Shown piece by piece: positions 41,405 to 49,468 of a stretch of 64,000 bases of DNA (position 1 is the stretch's first letter; the number at the start of each line of letters is the position of its first letter). Made by a program: the position numbers and the translations under genes. This DNA is from DASUBV01 sp036510065 (GTDB lineage: Bacteria; Actinomycetota; Actinomycetes; Streptosporangiales; Streptosporangiaceae). The stretch is from the NCBI GenBank assembly GCA_036510065.1, contig DATCEO010000152.1, forward strand, positions 1-64,000, written 5' to 3'. Below the pieces are notes generated by a model, which was given only the letters and a program-made list of their open reading frames with translations, had not been told where the DNA came from and made no database searches.

Positions 41405-41731
41405 ATGACGGACCGACTGGATCGCTGGGCTGATCCGCCGCTGCTGGTGCTGGCCAGCCTGGCCGGGGAGCCGAAGCACGGATACGCCATCACGCAGGAC
41501 GTGGCGGACACCATGGGCGTGCGGCTGAGCGCCGGCACCCTGTACGCGGTGATCTCCAGGCTGGAGTCCCGGGGCCTGATCGAGCCACTGGAATCGGAGG
41601 ACCGGCGCCGCCCGTACCGCCTCACGGCGGCCGGCGCGCACGCGCTCGCGGTGCAGTCCGAGCGAATGAATCAGGTCGCGTTCGTGGCGCGGGAACGGCT
41701 GCGCGCGCACTACGGCCTGGCCGGCGCATGA
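41405..41731 (+). CDS. PadR family transcriptional regulator (short form)
   Basis: 108 residues, containing essentially only the winged helix (PLLVLASLAGEPKHGYAITQ, GTLYAVISRLESRGLIEP, RPYRLTAAGAHAL). The ATG has GGAGG upstream. The stop overlaps the start of the following membrane-protein gene (ATGA), the usual organisation of short PadR regulators with a permease-prefix-type membrane partner. It probably binds the GGTATATCG direct repeats upstream. Confidence 0.93.
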   Translation: MTDRLDRWADPPLLVLASLAGEPKHGYAITQDVADTMGVRLSAGTLYAVISRLESRGLIEPLESEDRRRPYRLTAAGAHALAVQSERMNQVAFVARERLRAHYGLAGA

Positions 41732-42651
41732 GCGCCCGGCCGCCGCAGTCCGGCCCGCCGGAGGACATGCTGCCGCAGGCCAGGGCGCCGCAGGGCGGCA
41801 GGCTGGCCCGGGCGGCGCTCTCGCTGTACCCGGCCGCCTGGCGGGCCCGGTACGGCGAGGAGGTCCACGCCCTGCTGGATGATTCCGGCACGGACCTGCG
41901 CACCGTCGCCAGCCTGGCCGGGCAGGCGGTGCCCGCGTGGGTCTGGCCGGCCCGGCATCTCTACGACCGGCCCGCGCGGATGCGTGCCAGCCTGGCCACG
42001 GTCCTGGTGGCGTGGACGGCGCTAGCGGGCCTGGCGCTGGTCTTCGGGCAGCTCACCCAGGCCCAGGGCTTCCGGCCGGCCGGGCATCCGATCGTCGCGT
42101 GGTCGTACTGGGTCTTCGACGGGGCCGTTCTGGTCTCGGTGCTCGCCGCCGCCGCCGGCGGCGCGCCCCTGTGGCTGCTGATGCTGCGCCGGGCGCTGCG
42201 CGAGCACCGGGGACGTGACATTGCCTACCTGCTGGCGCCGGTCGTCGTGCCCGTCGGGTACCTCGCGACGCTGGTCGTCACCCTCGGGCTCGTCCGGCAC
42301 CCGCACGGCGCCGGGCCGTGGTGGTTCCTGGCCTTCGTGGTCGGCGGTTTCGCCGCCGGCGGCCTGTTCGCTGCGGGGCCCGGGCTGGCGCTGCGCCGGC
42401 TCAGCCCGCGCGGGCCGGCCGTCGGGCTGGCCATCCGTGCCGCCGCCGTCGCGGCCGCCGCCATGGGGCTGGCGGGGGCGGCCAGCATCGTCGCCGCCGT
42501 CGGCCTCTACCTGTGGGCCCCGAGCTACGCCGGCTACCACCAGGGCTGGCCCCTCGGGATCTACCTGCCGATGGTCGCGCTCGCGGCCGCAGTGGCCGCC
42601 GTCAGTGCCGGGCGCGGAATCCGGGCCTCGCGGTCAGCAGCGGCTGCCTGA
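41728..42651 (+). CDS. Polytopic membrane protein partnered with PadR
   Basis: 307 residues. The N-terminal segment LYPAAWRARYGEEVHALLDD is the motif found in membrane proteins that follow short PadR genes. About six to eight hydrophobic helices follow (VLVAWTALAGLALVFG, YWVFDGAVLVSVLAAAAGGA, AYLLAPVVVPVGYLATLVVT and others). Function unknown; presumably a sensor or transporter regulated by its translationally coupled PadR. Confidence 0.85.
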   Translation: MSARPPQSGPPEDMLPQARAPQGGRLARAALSLYPAAWRARYGEEVHALLDDSGTDLRTVASLAGQAVPAWVWPARHLYDRPARMRASLATVLVAWTALAGLALVFGQLTQAQGFRPAGHPIVAWSYWVFDGAVLVSVLAAAAGGAPLWLLMLRRALREHRGRDIAYLLAPVVVPVGYLATLVVTLGLVRHPHGAGPWWFLAFVVGGFAAGGLFAAGPGLALRRLSPRGPAVGLAIRAAAVAAAAMGLAGAASIVAAVGLYLWAPSYAGYHQGWPLGIYLPMVALAAAVAAVSAGRGIRASRSAAAA

Positions 42652-42655
42652 CGTG

Positions 42656-42692
42656 CCGGGGGCCGTCATGCACCGGCATGACGTGCCCCCGG
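42656..42692. terminator. Hairpin between convergent genes
   Basis: GTCATGC pairs with GCATGAC around ACCG, with G/C-rich flanks (GGGGGCC...GCCCCC) extending the stem. It lies between the ends of the membrane-protein gene and the ATP-grasp gene and probably ends transcription from both sides. Confidence 0.65.
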
Positions 42693-42732
42693 GGCCGTCT
42701 GGCCCCCTGACCCGCCCGCAGCCATCGTCCCC

Positions 42733-43986
42733 TCAGCTGGCCCGCAGGCGGGCGGTCTCGTCGCGGACCCACAGGCCGAGCAGCCCGCGCAGGTGGGCGA
42801 TGAACTGGTCGTGCTCATGGGCCGGGTAGACCGACCGGACCGTCTGGATGAGCAGCTGGTCAAAGTCGGCGCCGGCCACCCAGTCCAGGACGACCTCGTC
42901 GAGGTGCGGGAGGCTGGCCGCGCAGAAGTCGTGGTAGCGCTCCAGGTCGAAATAGGCGTCGGCGATATCCCGGTAGGCCGCCAGCTTCTCGGGATAGGAC
43001 GCGCCGGCCCGGTCGCTGATCTCGAAGTACCGGTCAGTCTCCAGGTCAAGCTGGGGCCGCCGGCCCGTCACCAGCGCGAAGGCACACCACTTCACCAGCG
43101 CCTTCATCGCCCAGGGGAAGTAGTAATGCAGGCTGGTCAGGGCCAGGTCGGGGCACGCGTTGGCGTAGTCGATGGGATAGACGTCGCGGCCGGTGACCAG
43201 CGTCTCGCAGGAGTTGAGCTCCCACCGGAAGAACGCGTTGACCAGCCGCCCGATCGTCACCACCTCGGCGCCTGCTTCCGGCGAGAGAAAGTCATGGTCG
43301 ACCGCGTAGCGCAGGTGCATGGGCTGGTCGGGCTGGAATCGCATGACCATCGTCTCGGCGCCGATCGACAGCGAGCGGGCGAAGACGTCGTAGTCCTCGA
43401 TGGCCTTCTGCAGGTGCATGAGCATCCCGGCGCTCTGGTCGTAGGCGGCATGCAGCTCGGCCTGGTTGCCGATGCGGGAGACCCCCCGCCAGGCGCCCCC
43501 GTCGAAGGGCTTCATGAACAGCGGATAGCCGATCCGCTCGGCGATGGCGTCCAGGTCGAAGGCCCGGTTGTACCGCGCCGCCGTATCGGCGTACCGGACG
43601 TTGTCGACTGGGTTCTTGTAGGGCACGAGCACCGTCTCGGGCACCTTGAGGCCCAGCCGCATCATCGCGCAGTAGGCCGCGTGCTTCTCCATGGACTGGA
43701 ACGTGAACGGGCTGTTCAGCAGGTACACGTCGTCCATCAGCGCGACCTTCTTCAGCCATTCCCGCGGGTGGAAGTACCAGTACGCGAGCCGGTCGATGAC
43801 CAGGTCGTAGCGGGGCCGGTCGCGCAGCCCGAAGGGCTCGATGGTGATCCGCTCGCATTCCAGGACGTGCTTGGCGCCGTCCGCGCCCGCGACCGGGCCC
43901 AGCCGGGCCAAGATCTGCTCGAACGCCCGCGGCCAGTCCTCCTCGGTACCGAGGAGGAACCCGATCAGGTGCCTGGTGCCGGTCAT
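42733..43986 (-). CDS. ATP-grasp domain ligase, uncharacterised
   Basis: 417 residues. ATP-grasp features are seen in YPLFMKPFDGGAWRGVSRI (lysine and glycine-rich loop), ETMVMRFQPDQPMHLRYAVD and the C-terminal metal-binding stretch WELNSCETLVTGRDVYPID with Glu-x-Asn. The N-terminus (GFLLGTEEDWPRAFEQILA) resembles the pre-ATP-grasp region of RimK-like peptide ligases. It would join a carboxylate to an amine using ATP. It is the last gene of a three-gene operon with two alpha/beta hydrolases, divergent from a GCS2-type ligase. Confidence 0.82.
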   Translation of the reverse strand: MTGTRHLIGFLLGTEEDWPRAFEQILARLGPVAGADGAKHVLECERITIEPFGLRDRPRYDLVIDRLAYWYFHPREWLKKVALMDDVYLLNSPFTFQSMEKHAAYCAMMRLGLKVPETVLVPYKNPVDNVRYADTAARYNRAFDLDAIAERIGYPLFMKPFDGGAWRGVSRIGNQAELHAAYDQSAGMLMHLQKAIEDYDVFARSLSIGAETMVMRFQPDQPMHLRYAVDHDFLSPEAGAEVVTIGRLVNAFFRWELNSCETLVTGRDVYPIDYANACPDLALTSLHYYFPWAMKALVKWCAFALVTGRRPQLDLETDRYFEISDRAGASYPEKLAAYRDIADAYFDLERYHDFCAASLPHLDEVVLDWVAGADFDQLLIQTVRSVYPAHEHDQFIAHLRGLLGLWVRDETARLRAS

Positions 43987-43999
43987 GGGGCTCCCGTCG

Positions 44000-44743
44000 T
44001 TAGCAGAATCGCGGCATGTGATGGGCCACCTGGTCCCGCCAGGACGGCCAGTCGTGGGGCACGTCGTGGCCCCACAGGTCGAGTTCGTGCCGGATGCCCT
44101 GGCGGGCGAGCACCTCGGCGAACTGCCGGGTGCCCTGCAGCGAGCCGGTGGTGTCCTCCCACTGGCCCTGCCCGCACACCAGCAGCAGGCTGACCCGGCC
44201 GCGCAGCCACTCGAGGTGGTCGCCGCCCAGGTGCCCGACGTAGTCGAGGGGGTTGTTGAAGTACGCCGCGGTGCCGCGCTCGCCCCACCCGTTCCACGAG
44301 GCGGGATCGTAGGTGCCGGACATGCACATGGCCTGCGGGAAGAGGTCGGCTCGCTTGAGCGCGAAGTTGGCCGCGTGGAAGGCGCCGAGGCTGCACCCGA
44401 GGGTCATCACCTCGGTGGCGCCGGCGCAGTCCTGGTAGATCCACGGCACGACCTGGTCGAGAATCCACGACTCGTAGCGGCCGTGCCGTCGCGCCCGTTC
44501 CTCGACCGGGATGTTCTGGTCGGACCAGGATTGCGCGTCATAGCTGTCCACGCAGTAGACCTTCAGCCGTCCCGCGTCCAGCAGGCCGGCTACGGCGCCG
44601 ATCATGCCGTTGCTCTCGAAATCCCAGGCGCTGCCCTGCTCGGAGGGGAACGCGAGCACCGGGCGTCCCCAGTGGCCGTAGCGGATGACGCTGCCTGCGC
44701 CGCCGAGGGCGTCCGACCATAGCTCGGTCACCTCCCGGCTCAC
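44000..44743 (-). CDS. Alpha/beta hydrolase, predicted esterase
   Basis: 247 residues from a GTG at 44743. The nucleophile elbow is GCSLGAFHA (Ser about 118) and the C-terminal LWGHDVPHDWPSWRDQ provides the likely catalytic His. YGHWGRPVLAFPSEQGSAWD is a distinctive N-terminal motif of this small esterase family. It is coupled on one side to a second hydrolase (GTGA overlap) and 13 bases from the ATP-grasp gene. It may cleave an ester or amide in the metabolite made by the ligases. Confidence 0.85.
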   Translation of the reverse strand: MSREVTELWSDALGGAGSVIRYGHWGRPVLAFPSEQGSAWDFESNGMIGAVAGLLDAGRLKVYCVDSYDAQSWSDQNIPVEERARRHGRYESWILDQVVPWIYQDCAGATEVMTLGCSLGAFHAANFALKRADLFPQAMCMSGTYDPASWNGWGERGTAAYFNNPLDYVGHLGGDHLEWLRGRVSLLLVCGQGQWEDTTGSLQGTRQFAEVLARQGIRHELDLWGHDVPHDWPSWRDQVAHHMPRFC

Positions 44744-45789
44744 GGGCCCACCTGCTGGAGCAGCCGCGTGAGCGGGGGATCGAAGGCGTCGCGCCAGGCG
44801 GTGTAGTTATGCAGGTCCGGCACCTCGTGCAGCGTCACCGGGTAGCCCTGTGAGGCGAGGACCCGCGCCATGCGTCCGTTATTGCCGATGTTTTCCTCGA
44901 TCGCGCCGCAGGTCATGACCACCGGCAGCGGCCGCGCGGCCGGACCGCCCCGGTATACGCCGGCGACGAACCTGACAATCCGCTGGTAGTAGGGGAACCA
45001 CCACTCCTGGCTGTCGGTCGGCGGGCTGAAGAAGCTGCCGGACTGCAGGAAGAGCGCGTCGAATGCGTCGGGATAACGGCGGTGGGCGTGCAGCATGGCC
45101 AGGCCGCCGAGACTGGTGCCCATGCCCACGACGGCGGTGCTTGCCAGCCGGCTGGCCAGCGCCGGGAGCACCGCGCGCCGCAGGGCGCGGGCGTACTGCG
45201 GGTTGGCGGAGTACCAGTCGTCCCGCCGCCCGGGGCTCAGCAGCGCGGCTCGCAGCCGCGGCAGCCAGGTCCCGGTGACGCCCGCCGACAGGTAGCGGGT
45301 GAGGCTGGCCAGCGTGTCGTACTCCGGCCCGTCATGCACCACGAGCAGGGGGAGCGGCTCCTGATCGCCGGCGTCGGCCGGGGACCACGTCCGCACGGCG
45401 ATCGCGGCCTCGAGCCAGGGGACCGGCACCTCGAAGGCGGCGCTGCGGCCCGGCTGTGCCGGGGCCGCCAGCCAGCCGGGCAGTGCGTAGCTCGGGAATT
45501 CCCGGACGCTCTTGCTCCCGAACGCGCCCGCGACCTGCTGCGCGTGACCCGGATCGGTCACGACCTCGGTGCCGCCATCGGGATAGCGCAGCTCGACCAG
45601 GTACTCCATGCGGCGCACCGGCGGCTGGCCGATCACTAGCTCCCAGTCGTCACCGGCGCGCCGGTAGTCCAGGCGGCCGCCGCCGAAGCGCGAGTCCGGC
45701 CGCAGGCGCACGCCCGCCAGCCGGTGCGCCGGATCCGCGACCCGGAACGTCACGACGGCATCGCCCGCCCGGGTAGTCGCGCCGATCAT
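44740..45789 (-). CDS. Esterase family protein (enterochelin-esterase-like)
   Basis: About 349 residues from the ATG at 45789 (MIGATTRAGDAVVTFRVADP). An N-terminal Ig-like domain (about 1-130) precedes an alpha/beta hydrolase domain with LLVVHDGPEYD, the nucleophile elbow VVGMGTSLGGLAMLHAH and a C-terminal His in DLHNYTAWRDAF. This is the Fes/IroE-type layout, which acts on peptide or siderophore esters. Start uncertain because there is no strong ribosome-binding site. First gene of the minus-strand operon. Confidence 0.86.
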   Translation of the reverse strand: MIGATTRAGDAVVTFRVADPAHRLAGVRLRPDSRFGGGRLDYRRAGDDWELVIGQPPVRRMEYLVELRYPDGGTEVVTDPGHAQQVAGAFGSKSVREFPSYALPGWLAAPAQPGRSAAFEVPVPWLEAAIAVRTWSPADAGDQEPLPLLVVHDGPEYDTLASLTRYLSAGVTGTWLPRLRAALLSPGRRDDWYSANPQYARALRRAVLPALASRLASTAVVGMGTSLGGLAMLHAHRRYPDAFDALFLQSGSFFSPPTDSQEWWFPYYQRIVRFVAGVYRGGPAARPLPVVMTCGAIEENIGNNGRMARVLASQGYPVTLHEVPDLHNYTAWRDAFDPPLTRLLQQVGP

Positions 45790-45832
45790 TCGAACATCGT
45801 GCCTGGCCTGCCGGGTGGGTGACAATAGCCTC
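45790..45832. promoter_or_regulatory. Short divergent promoter, likely leaderless for the ligase gene
   Basis: Only 43 bases separate the divergent esterase and ligase starts. GACAAT lies six bases before the ligase ATG, the spacing of a -10 box for a leaderless mRNA, and no ribosome-binding site is visible. Confidence 0.5.
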
Positions 45833-47326
45833 ATGGGCCGTGACATCCAGGCAATAAAGATCAGCGGCGAGGACCGGCGCATCTACCGGGACAAGCTGCG
45901 GCGCTCGCTGGACGTGTTTACCCGGATGCTGCACGAACGAATGTTCGAGGCCCATCCGTCGCAGGTGGGCCTGGAGATCGAGCTGAACCTGGTCGACGAG
46001 CAGATGGCGCCGTCCATGCACAATGCGCAGGTGCTCGACGCCATCGCCGATCCGGCCTGGGCGACCGAGCTCGGGCAGTTCAACCTGGAAATCAACGTGC
46101 CGCCCCGGCAGCTGGCCGGGGACGCGCTGGCCGGGCTGGAACAGCAGGTCCGGGCCAGCCTCAATGCCGCCGACCAGAAGGCTCGCGGCACCGGCAGCCG
46201 CCTGGTCATGATCGGCATCCTGCCCACGCTGCGCGAGCAGGACATGAGCGAGAGCACGCTGTCGGCCAACGCGCGCTACCGGGTGCTGAACGAGCAGATC
46301 TTCGCCACCCGCGGCGAGGACATGCGCATCGAGGTCGACGGCGCGGAGCAGCTCCTCACGTACGCGGACTGCATCACGCCCGAGGCCGCCTGCACCAGCG
46401 TGCAGCTGCACGTCCAGGTCAGCCCGGACGCCTTCGCCAGCTACTGGAACGCCGCCCAGGCCATCGCCGGCGTGCAGGTCGCGCTGGCCGCCAACTCCCC
46501 GTTCCTGTTCGGCCGGCAGCTGTGGCATGAGACCAGGATTACCCTGTTCGAGCAGGCTACTGATACCCGGCCGGATGAGCTGAAGCGTCAGGGCGTGCGG
46601 CCGCGGGTGTGGTTCGGCGAGCGCTGGATCACCTCGGTCTTCGACCTGTTCGAGGAGAACATCGAGTACTTCCCGGCGCTGCTGCCGATCTGCGACAACG
46701 AGGACCCGCTCGCGGCGCTGGAGCGCGGCGGCATCCCGCAGCTGGGGGAGATGAGCCTGCACAACGGGACGGTCTACCGCTGGAACCGCCCCGTCTACGC
46801 CGCGGTCGACGGCCAGCCGCACCTGCGGGTGGAGAACCGGGTTCTCCCCGGCGGCCCGTCGGTGGCCGATGTGCTGGCTAACGCGGCGTTCTACTACGGG
46901 CTGGTGCGGGCGCTGGCCGAGACGCAGCGCCCGATCTGGACCCAGATGTCCTTCGCGACCGCAGCCGACAACCTGCGGGAGGCCGCGCGCTACGGCATGG
47001 ATGCCCAGCTGTACTGGCCGGGGTCCGGCGAGGCCCCGGCGGCCGAGCTCGTGGTCCGGCGCCTGCTGCCGCTGGCTCGCGAGGGCCTGCGCCGCTGGGG
47101 CGTTCACCAGGGGGATGCCGACCGGCTGCTGGGCATCATCGAGCAGCGCTGCCTGACCGGCCAGACCGGTGCGGCCTGGCAGATCGACACGGTCGCGGCG
47201 CTCGCCCGGCGCGGAGCCAGCCGGCAGCAGGCGCTGGCGCGGATGACCGAGCGCTACATCGAGTACATGCACACCAACGAGCCGGTGCACACCTGGCCGC
47301 TGCCGGGGGCGGAAGCAGGCGGGTGA
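45833..47326 (+). CDS. Glutamate-cysteine ligase (GCS2) family carboxylate-amine ligase
   Basis: About 497 residues. The family patterns GLEIELNLVDEQ, FNLEINVPP, CTSVQLHVQVSP and HLRVENRVLPGGPSVADVLAN supply the metal- and substrate-binding acidic residues of GCS2/YbdK enzymes. They form a gamma-glutamyl or similar amide bond with ATP. The ATG at 45833 is preferred; a GTG at 45815 is in frame. With the divergent ATP-grasp/hydrolase operon it makes a set of two amide-forming and two hydrolytic enzymes, suggesting synthesis of a peptide-like metabolite. Confidence 0.88.
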   Translation: MGRDIQAIKISGEDRRIYRDKLRRSLDVFTRMLHERMFEAHPSQVGLEIELNLVDEQMAPSMHNAQVLDAIADPAWATELGQFNLEINVPPRQLAGDALAGLEQQVRASLNAADQKARGTGSRLVMIGILPTLREQDMSESTLSANARYRVLNEQIFATRGEDMRIEVDGAEQLLTYADCITPEAACTSVQLHVQVSPDAFASYWNAAQAIAGVQVALAANSPFLFGRQLWHETRITLFEQATDTRPDELKRQGVRPRVWFGERWITSVFDLFEENIEYFPALLPICDNEDPLAALERGGIPQLGEMSLHNGTVYRWNRPVYAAVDGQPHLRVENRVLPGGPSVADVLANAAFYYGLVRALAETQRPIWTQMSFATAADNLREAARYGMDAQLYWPGSGEAPAAELVVRRLLPLAREGLRRWGVHQGDADRLLGIIEQRCLTGQTGAAWQIDTVAALARRGASRQQALARMTERYIEYMHTNEPVHTWPLPGAEAGG

Positions 47327-47403
47327 GCTTGGGAACCAAGGTGAGCGCCGGGGCCGGGCCGTCGTTCCCGGACCAGAGAGGCCGCTTCGGTTAGCATCTG
47401 AAC

Positions 47404-47634
47404 ATGGCATACGAGCGGATCAACACTGATCCCGACGTGTTGGGCGGGCTGCCGCGCATCAGGAACCTGCGCATTCCGGTGGCGACGATCATCGCCATGC
47501 TCGCGGACGGCATGTCCGCAACCGAGATCGTCGCGGAACTTCCTGACCTCACTCCTGAAGACATCCATGAGGCTCTGCTCTACGCGGCCGACGCGGTGCG
47601 CGAGCGGGAGCTGCCACTGCGGCATACGGCGTGA
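47404..47634 (+). CDS. DUF433 antitoxin-like protein
   Basis: 76 residues. The sequence RINTDPDVLGGLPRIRNLRI, then ATIIAMLADGMSATEIVAELPDLTPEDI, is a complete DUF433 (VapB45-like) HTH protein. In intact loci it is followed by a DUF5615 PIN-like toxin starting at an overlapping GTGA, and that overlap is still present here, but only the first codons of the toxin remain. The antitoxin may be maintained by chance or as a regulator. Confidence 0.9.
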   Translation: MAYERINTDPDVLGGLPRIRNLRIPVATIIAMLADGMSATEIVAELPDLTPEDIHEALLYAADAVRERELPLRHTA

Positions 47635-47665
47635 GATTCCTCGTCGACGAGAACCTGTCGCCGAT
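47631..47665 (+). pseudogene. Remnant of a DUF5615 PIN-like toxin gene
   Basis: The reading frame begins VRFLVDENLSP, the diagnostic N-terminus of DUF5615/Mut7-C-type PIN toxins with the first catalytic Asp, coupled to the antitoxin by GTGA. After 11 codons homology stops and unrelated sequence follows. The toxin has been deleted except for its start. Confidence 0.8.
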
Positions 47666-47719
47666 CCCTGGTCAACGCGCCTTGGCCGGCCGTTCCTTAG
47701 GCGGCCTTGGCGGCCCCGT

Positions 47720-48220
47720 TCAGTACGGGTCTACGGCGGGCTCGTCGGTCGTGGTGGCGCCGATGCGCGCGGCTGCCGTGTTGGCCTTCCGGGCGGTGGG
47801 CAGGTGCCGGCCGGCCGCCGCCAGGCCGAATACCGGCATGTTGCCGTAGACGGCCTCGTACTCGCCGGCCCGGACCCGGAACGTCTCGTGCCAGATGCCG
47901 ACATCGCCAGAGGCCCGGATGGCGCGGTTGAACCGGCGCCACGGCTCCAGGTGCGGCAGGGTGGTGTCCCTGGCGAACCGGTCCAGGGAATCGAAGTCAC
48001 GCCAGTACTGGACCAGGATCGTGGTCCGGCCGAACCACGGCTGAAACCCGAGGCAGCCCAGTTCCGGATGCTGGCCCAGCACTTTCAGCATCCTGGGCAT
48101 GGCCATGGCCACGGGTAGCCACTTACGGACTCGCAGCGGATGGTTGAACCGCATCCCGATCAGGAAGACGACGAAGTCGCCGTCGATGTCTGCGGTGTAC
48201 CGGCCTGGCTGGACCTCCAT
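47720..48220 (-). CDS. DUF4188 domain protein (monooxygenase-like)
   Basis: 166 residues from the ATG at 48220, which follows AAGGAGCACGC. MEVQPGRYTADIDGDFVVFL, PELGCLGFQPWFGRTTILVQ, SLDRFARDTTLPHLEPWRRF and GIWHETFRVRAGEYEAVYGN are typical of the DUF4188/fumigatonoid-like dimeric ferredoxin-fold family. Substrate unknown. Its downstream end lies next to the toxin remnant, near a rearrangement point. Confidence 0.85.
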   Translation of the reverse strand: MEVQPGRYTADIDGDFVVFLIGMRFNHPLRVRKWLPVAMAMPRMLKVLGQHPELGCLGFQPWFGRTTILVQYWRDFDSLDRFARDTTLPHLEPWRRFNRAIRASGDVGIWHETFRVRAGEYEAVYGNMPVFGLAAAGRHLPTARKANTAAARIGATTTDEPAVDPY

Positions 48221-48334
48221 GCGTGCTCCTTCCCCCGTACGTGAATTTCGATCAGCATGAACCAGCGGCACGCGGCCGCGCCAGAGGCAGCCGCGGCTCC
48301 CTGGCATCGGCGAGCAAGCCGCTGGTCGTGCGAC

Positions 48335-48871
48335 TTACGTCGTTTCCCGGCCGATCGTCATGGGCGCAGGCGCGACCATGGGCGGTTCCTTCCTGGCCCT
48401 GCTGGGAGGAGGCAGCGCGGTGCTATCAGCTGGCGGCTCCGGCGTGATGAGCCCCGCGACACCATCGGGGTACAACGGCGGACTTGCGGTCCCTGGGCCA
48501 CGCCAGACGACGCGAGTCTTGTCGTCGTCAGCGTGATCAAGGATGCGCTGTTCGGCAATCTCATAGGCAGTATCGTCTTGGAGCGAGGCCGAGAACACGA
48601 AGACGATCTCGTGTGCCCGGCTGCCTTCCCAGTCGAAGATGTTCTCCAGGACTCCAAGCAGCCGGACATCACGGAGACTCTGGCCTATCTCCTCCAGCAG
48701 TTCCCGATGCACCGCATCTTCGCTGCGTTCGCCAAACTCGACGTGACCGCCGAGCGGCCGCTGAAACGGGGCGCGCGCCTGATCAGCGTGCTCGGACACC
48801 AGCAGAGCCCCGTCGCGTGGCCTGCGGATCACCGCCATCGCCTTGACAACCTGTCCGCGCTTACCGCTCAC
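48335..48871 (-). CDS. NUDIX hydrolase
   Basis: 178 residues. The Nudix box GGHVEFGERSEDAVHRELLEEIG is complete (G-x5-E-x7-REL-x-EE-x-G). The first 130 residues form the domain and the last 45 are a Pro/Ala-rich tail (PPADSTALPPPSRARKEPP) that may be non-native readthrough. An ATG at 48838 is a possible shorter start. It would hydrolyse a nucleoside diphosphate linked to another moiety; substrate not predictable. Confidence 0.88.
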   Translation of the reverse strand: MSGKRGQVVKAMAVIRRPRDGALLVSEHADQARAPFQRPLGGHVEFGERSEDAVHRELLEEIGQSLRDVRLLGVLENIFDWEGSRAHEIVFVFSASLQDDTAYEIAEQRILDHADDDKTRVVWRGPGTASPPLYPDGVAGLITPEPPADSTALPPPSRARKEPPMVAPAPMTIGRETT

Positions 48872-48954
48872 GATGCTGTCTTACCACGCCAGCTCTGCGC
48901 AGTTGTGATGCATGACCTCATGCATTTACCAGGCGAAAAGGAGCCCAGAGAGCC

Positions 48955-49467
48955 TTAGCTGACCGAGGCGGATAGCGCGGGTACGGGGCGCGGCTCCGGC
49001 GGCTGGCCAGCGGGGAGGGTCAGCGTGATCCTCAGCCCGTGCGGGCTGAACGCCGCCGCTTGCGCGGTGCCGCCGTGTGCGGACGTGATCTCGGCCGCGA
49101 TGGCCAGCCCCAGGCCCGCACCCGGGCAGAACGACCGGGTGCCGGCTCGGTAGAAGCGCTCGAAGATGTGCGGCAGCTTGTCCGGCGGAAGGCCGGGGCC
49201 GTCGTCGCTGACCTCGACAATGACGCGGTCGCCGACTTGGGCTGCGCTGATCATGCCGACGGTCTCGCCGGGAGTGTGCACGAGCACGTTCATGAGCAGG
49301 TTGTCGATGGCGCGTCGCAGGAGTTCCTCGTCGCCGACCGCGGCCAGGTCGTCAGCGATCCGCACGTGCCAGGTCCGCGCCGGGTGGGCGACCCGGACGC
49401 GGTCCGCGCACCCGGTGACCACGGCGGTCAGGTCGACCGGCTCCCGGGACTGGCCGGGATCGGGCAT
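48955..49467 (-). pseudogene. Truncated sensor histidine kinase (ATPase half only)
   Basis: The frame encodes the late part of a histidine kinase: DPGQSREPVDLTAVVTGCAD, N box LLRRAIDNLLMNVLVHTP, G1 VEVSDDGPGLPPDKLPHIFERFYRAG and G2 GAGLGLAIAAEITSAHGGTA. The sensor, HAMP and phospho-acceptor His are missing, and at about 49467 homology ends where the divergent permease fragment begins. An ATG happens to sit at 49467, but without the acceptor histidine the product could not be a normal kinase. Confidence 0.82.
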
Positions 49468-49468
49468 C

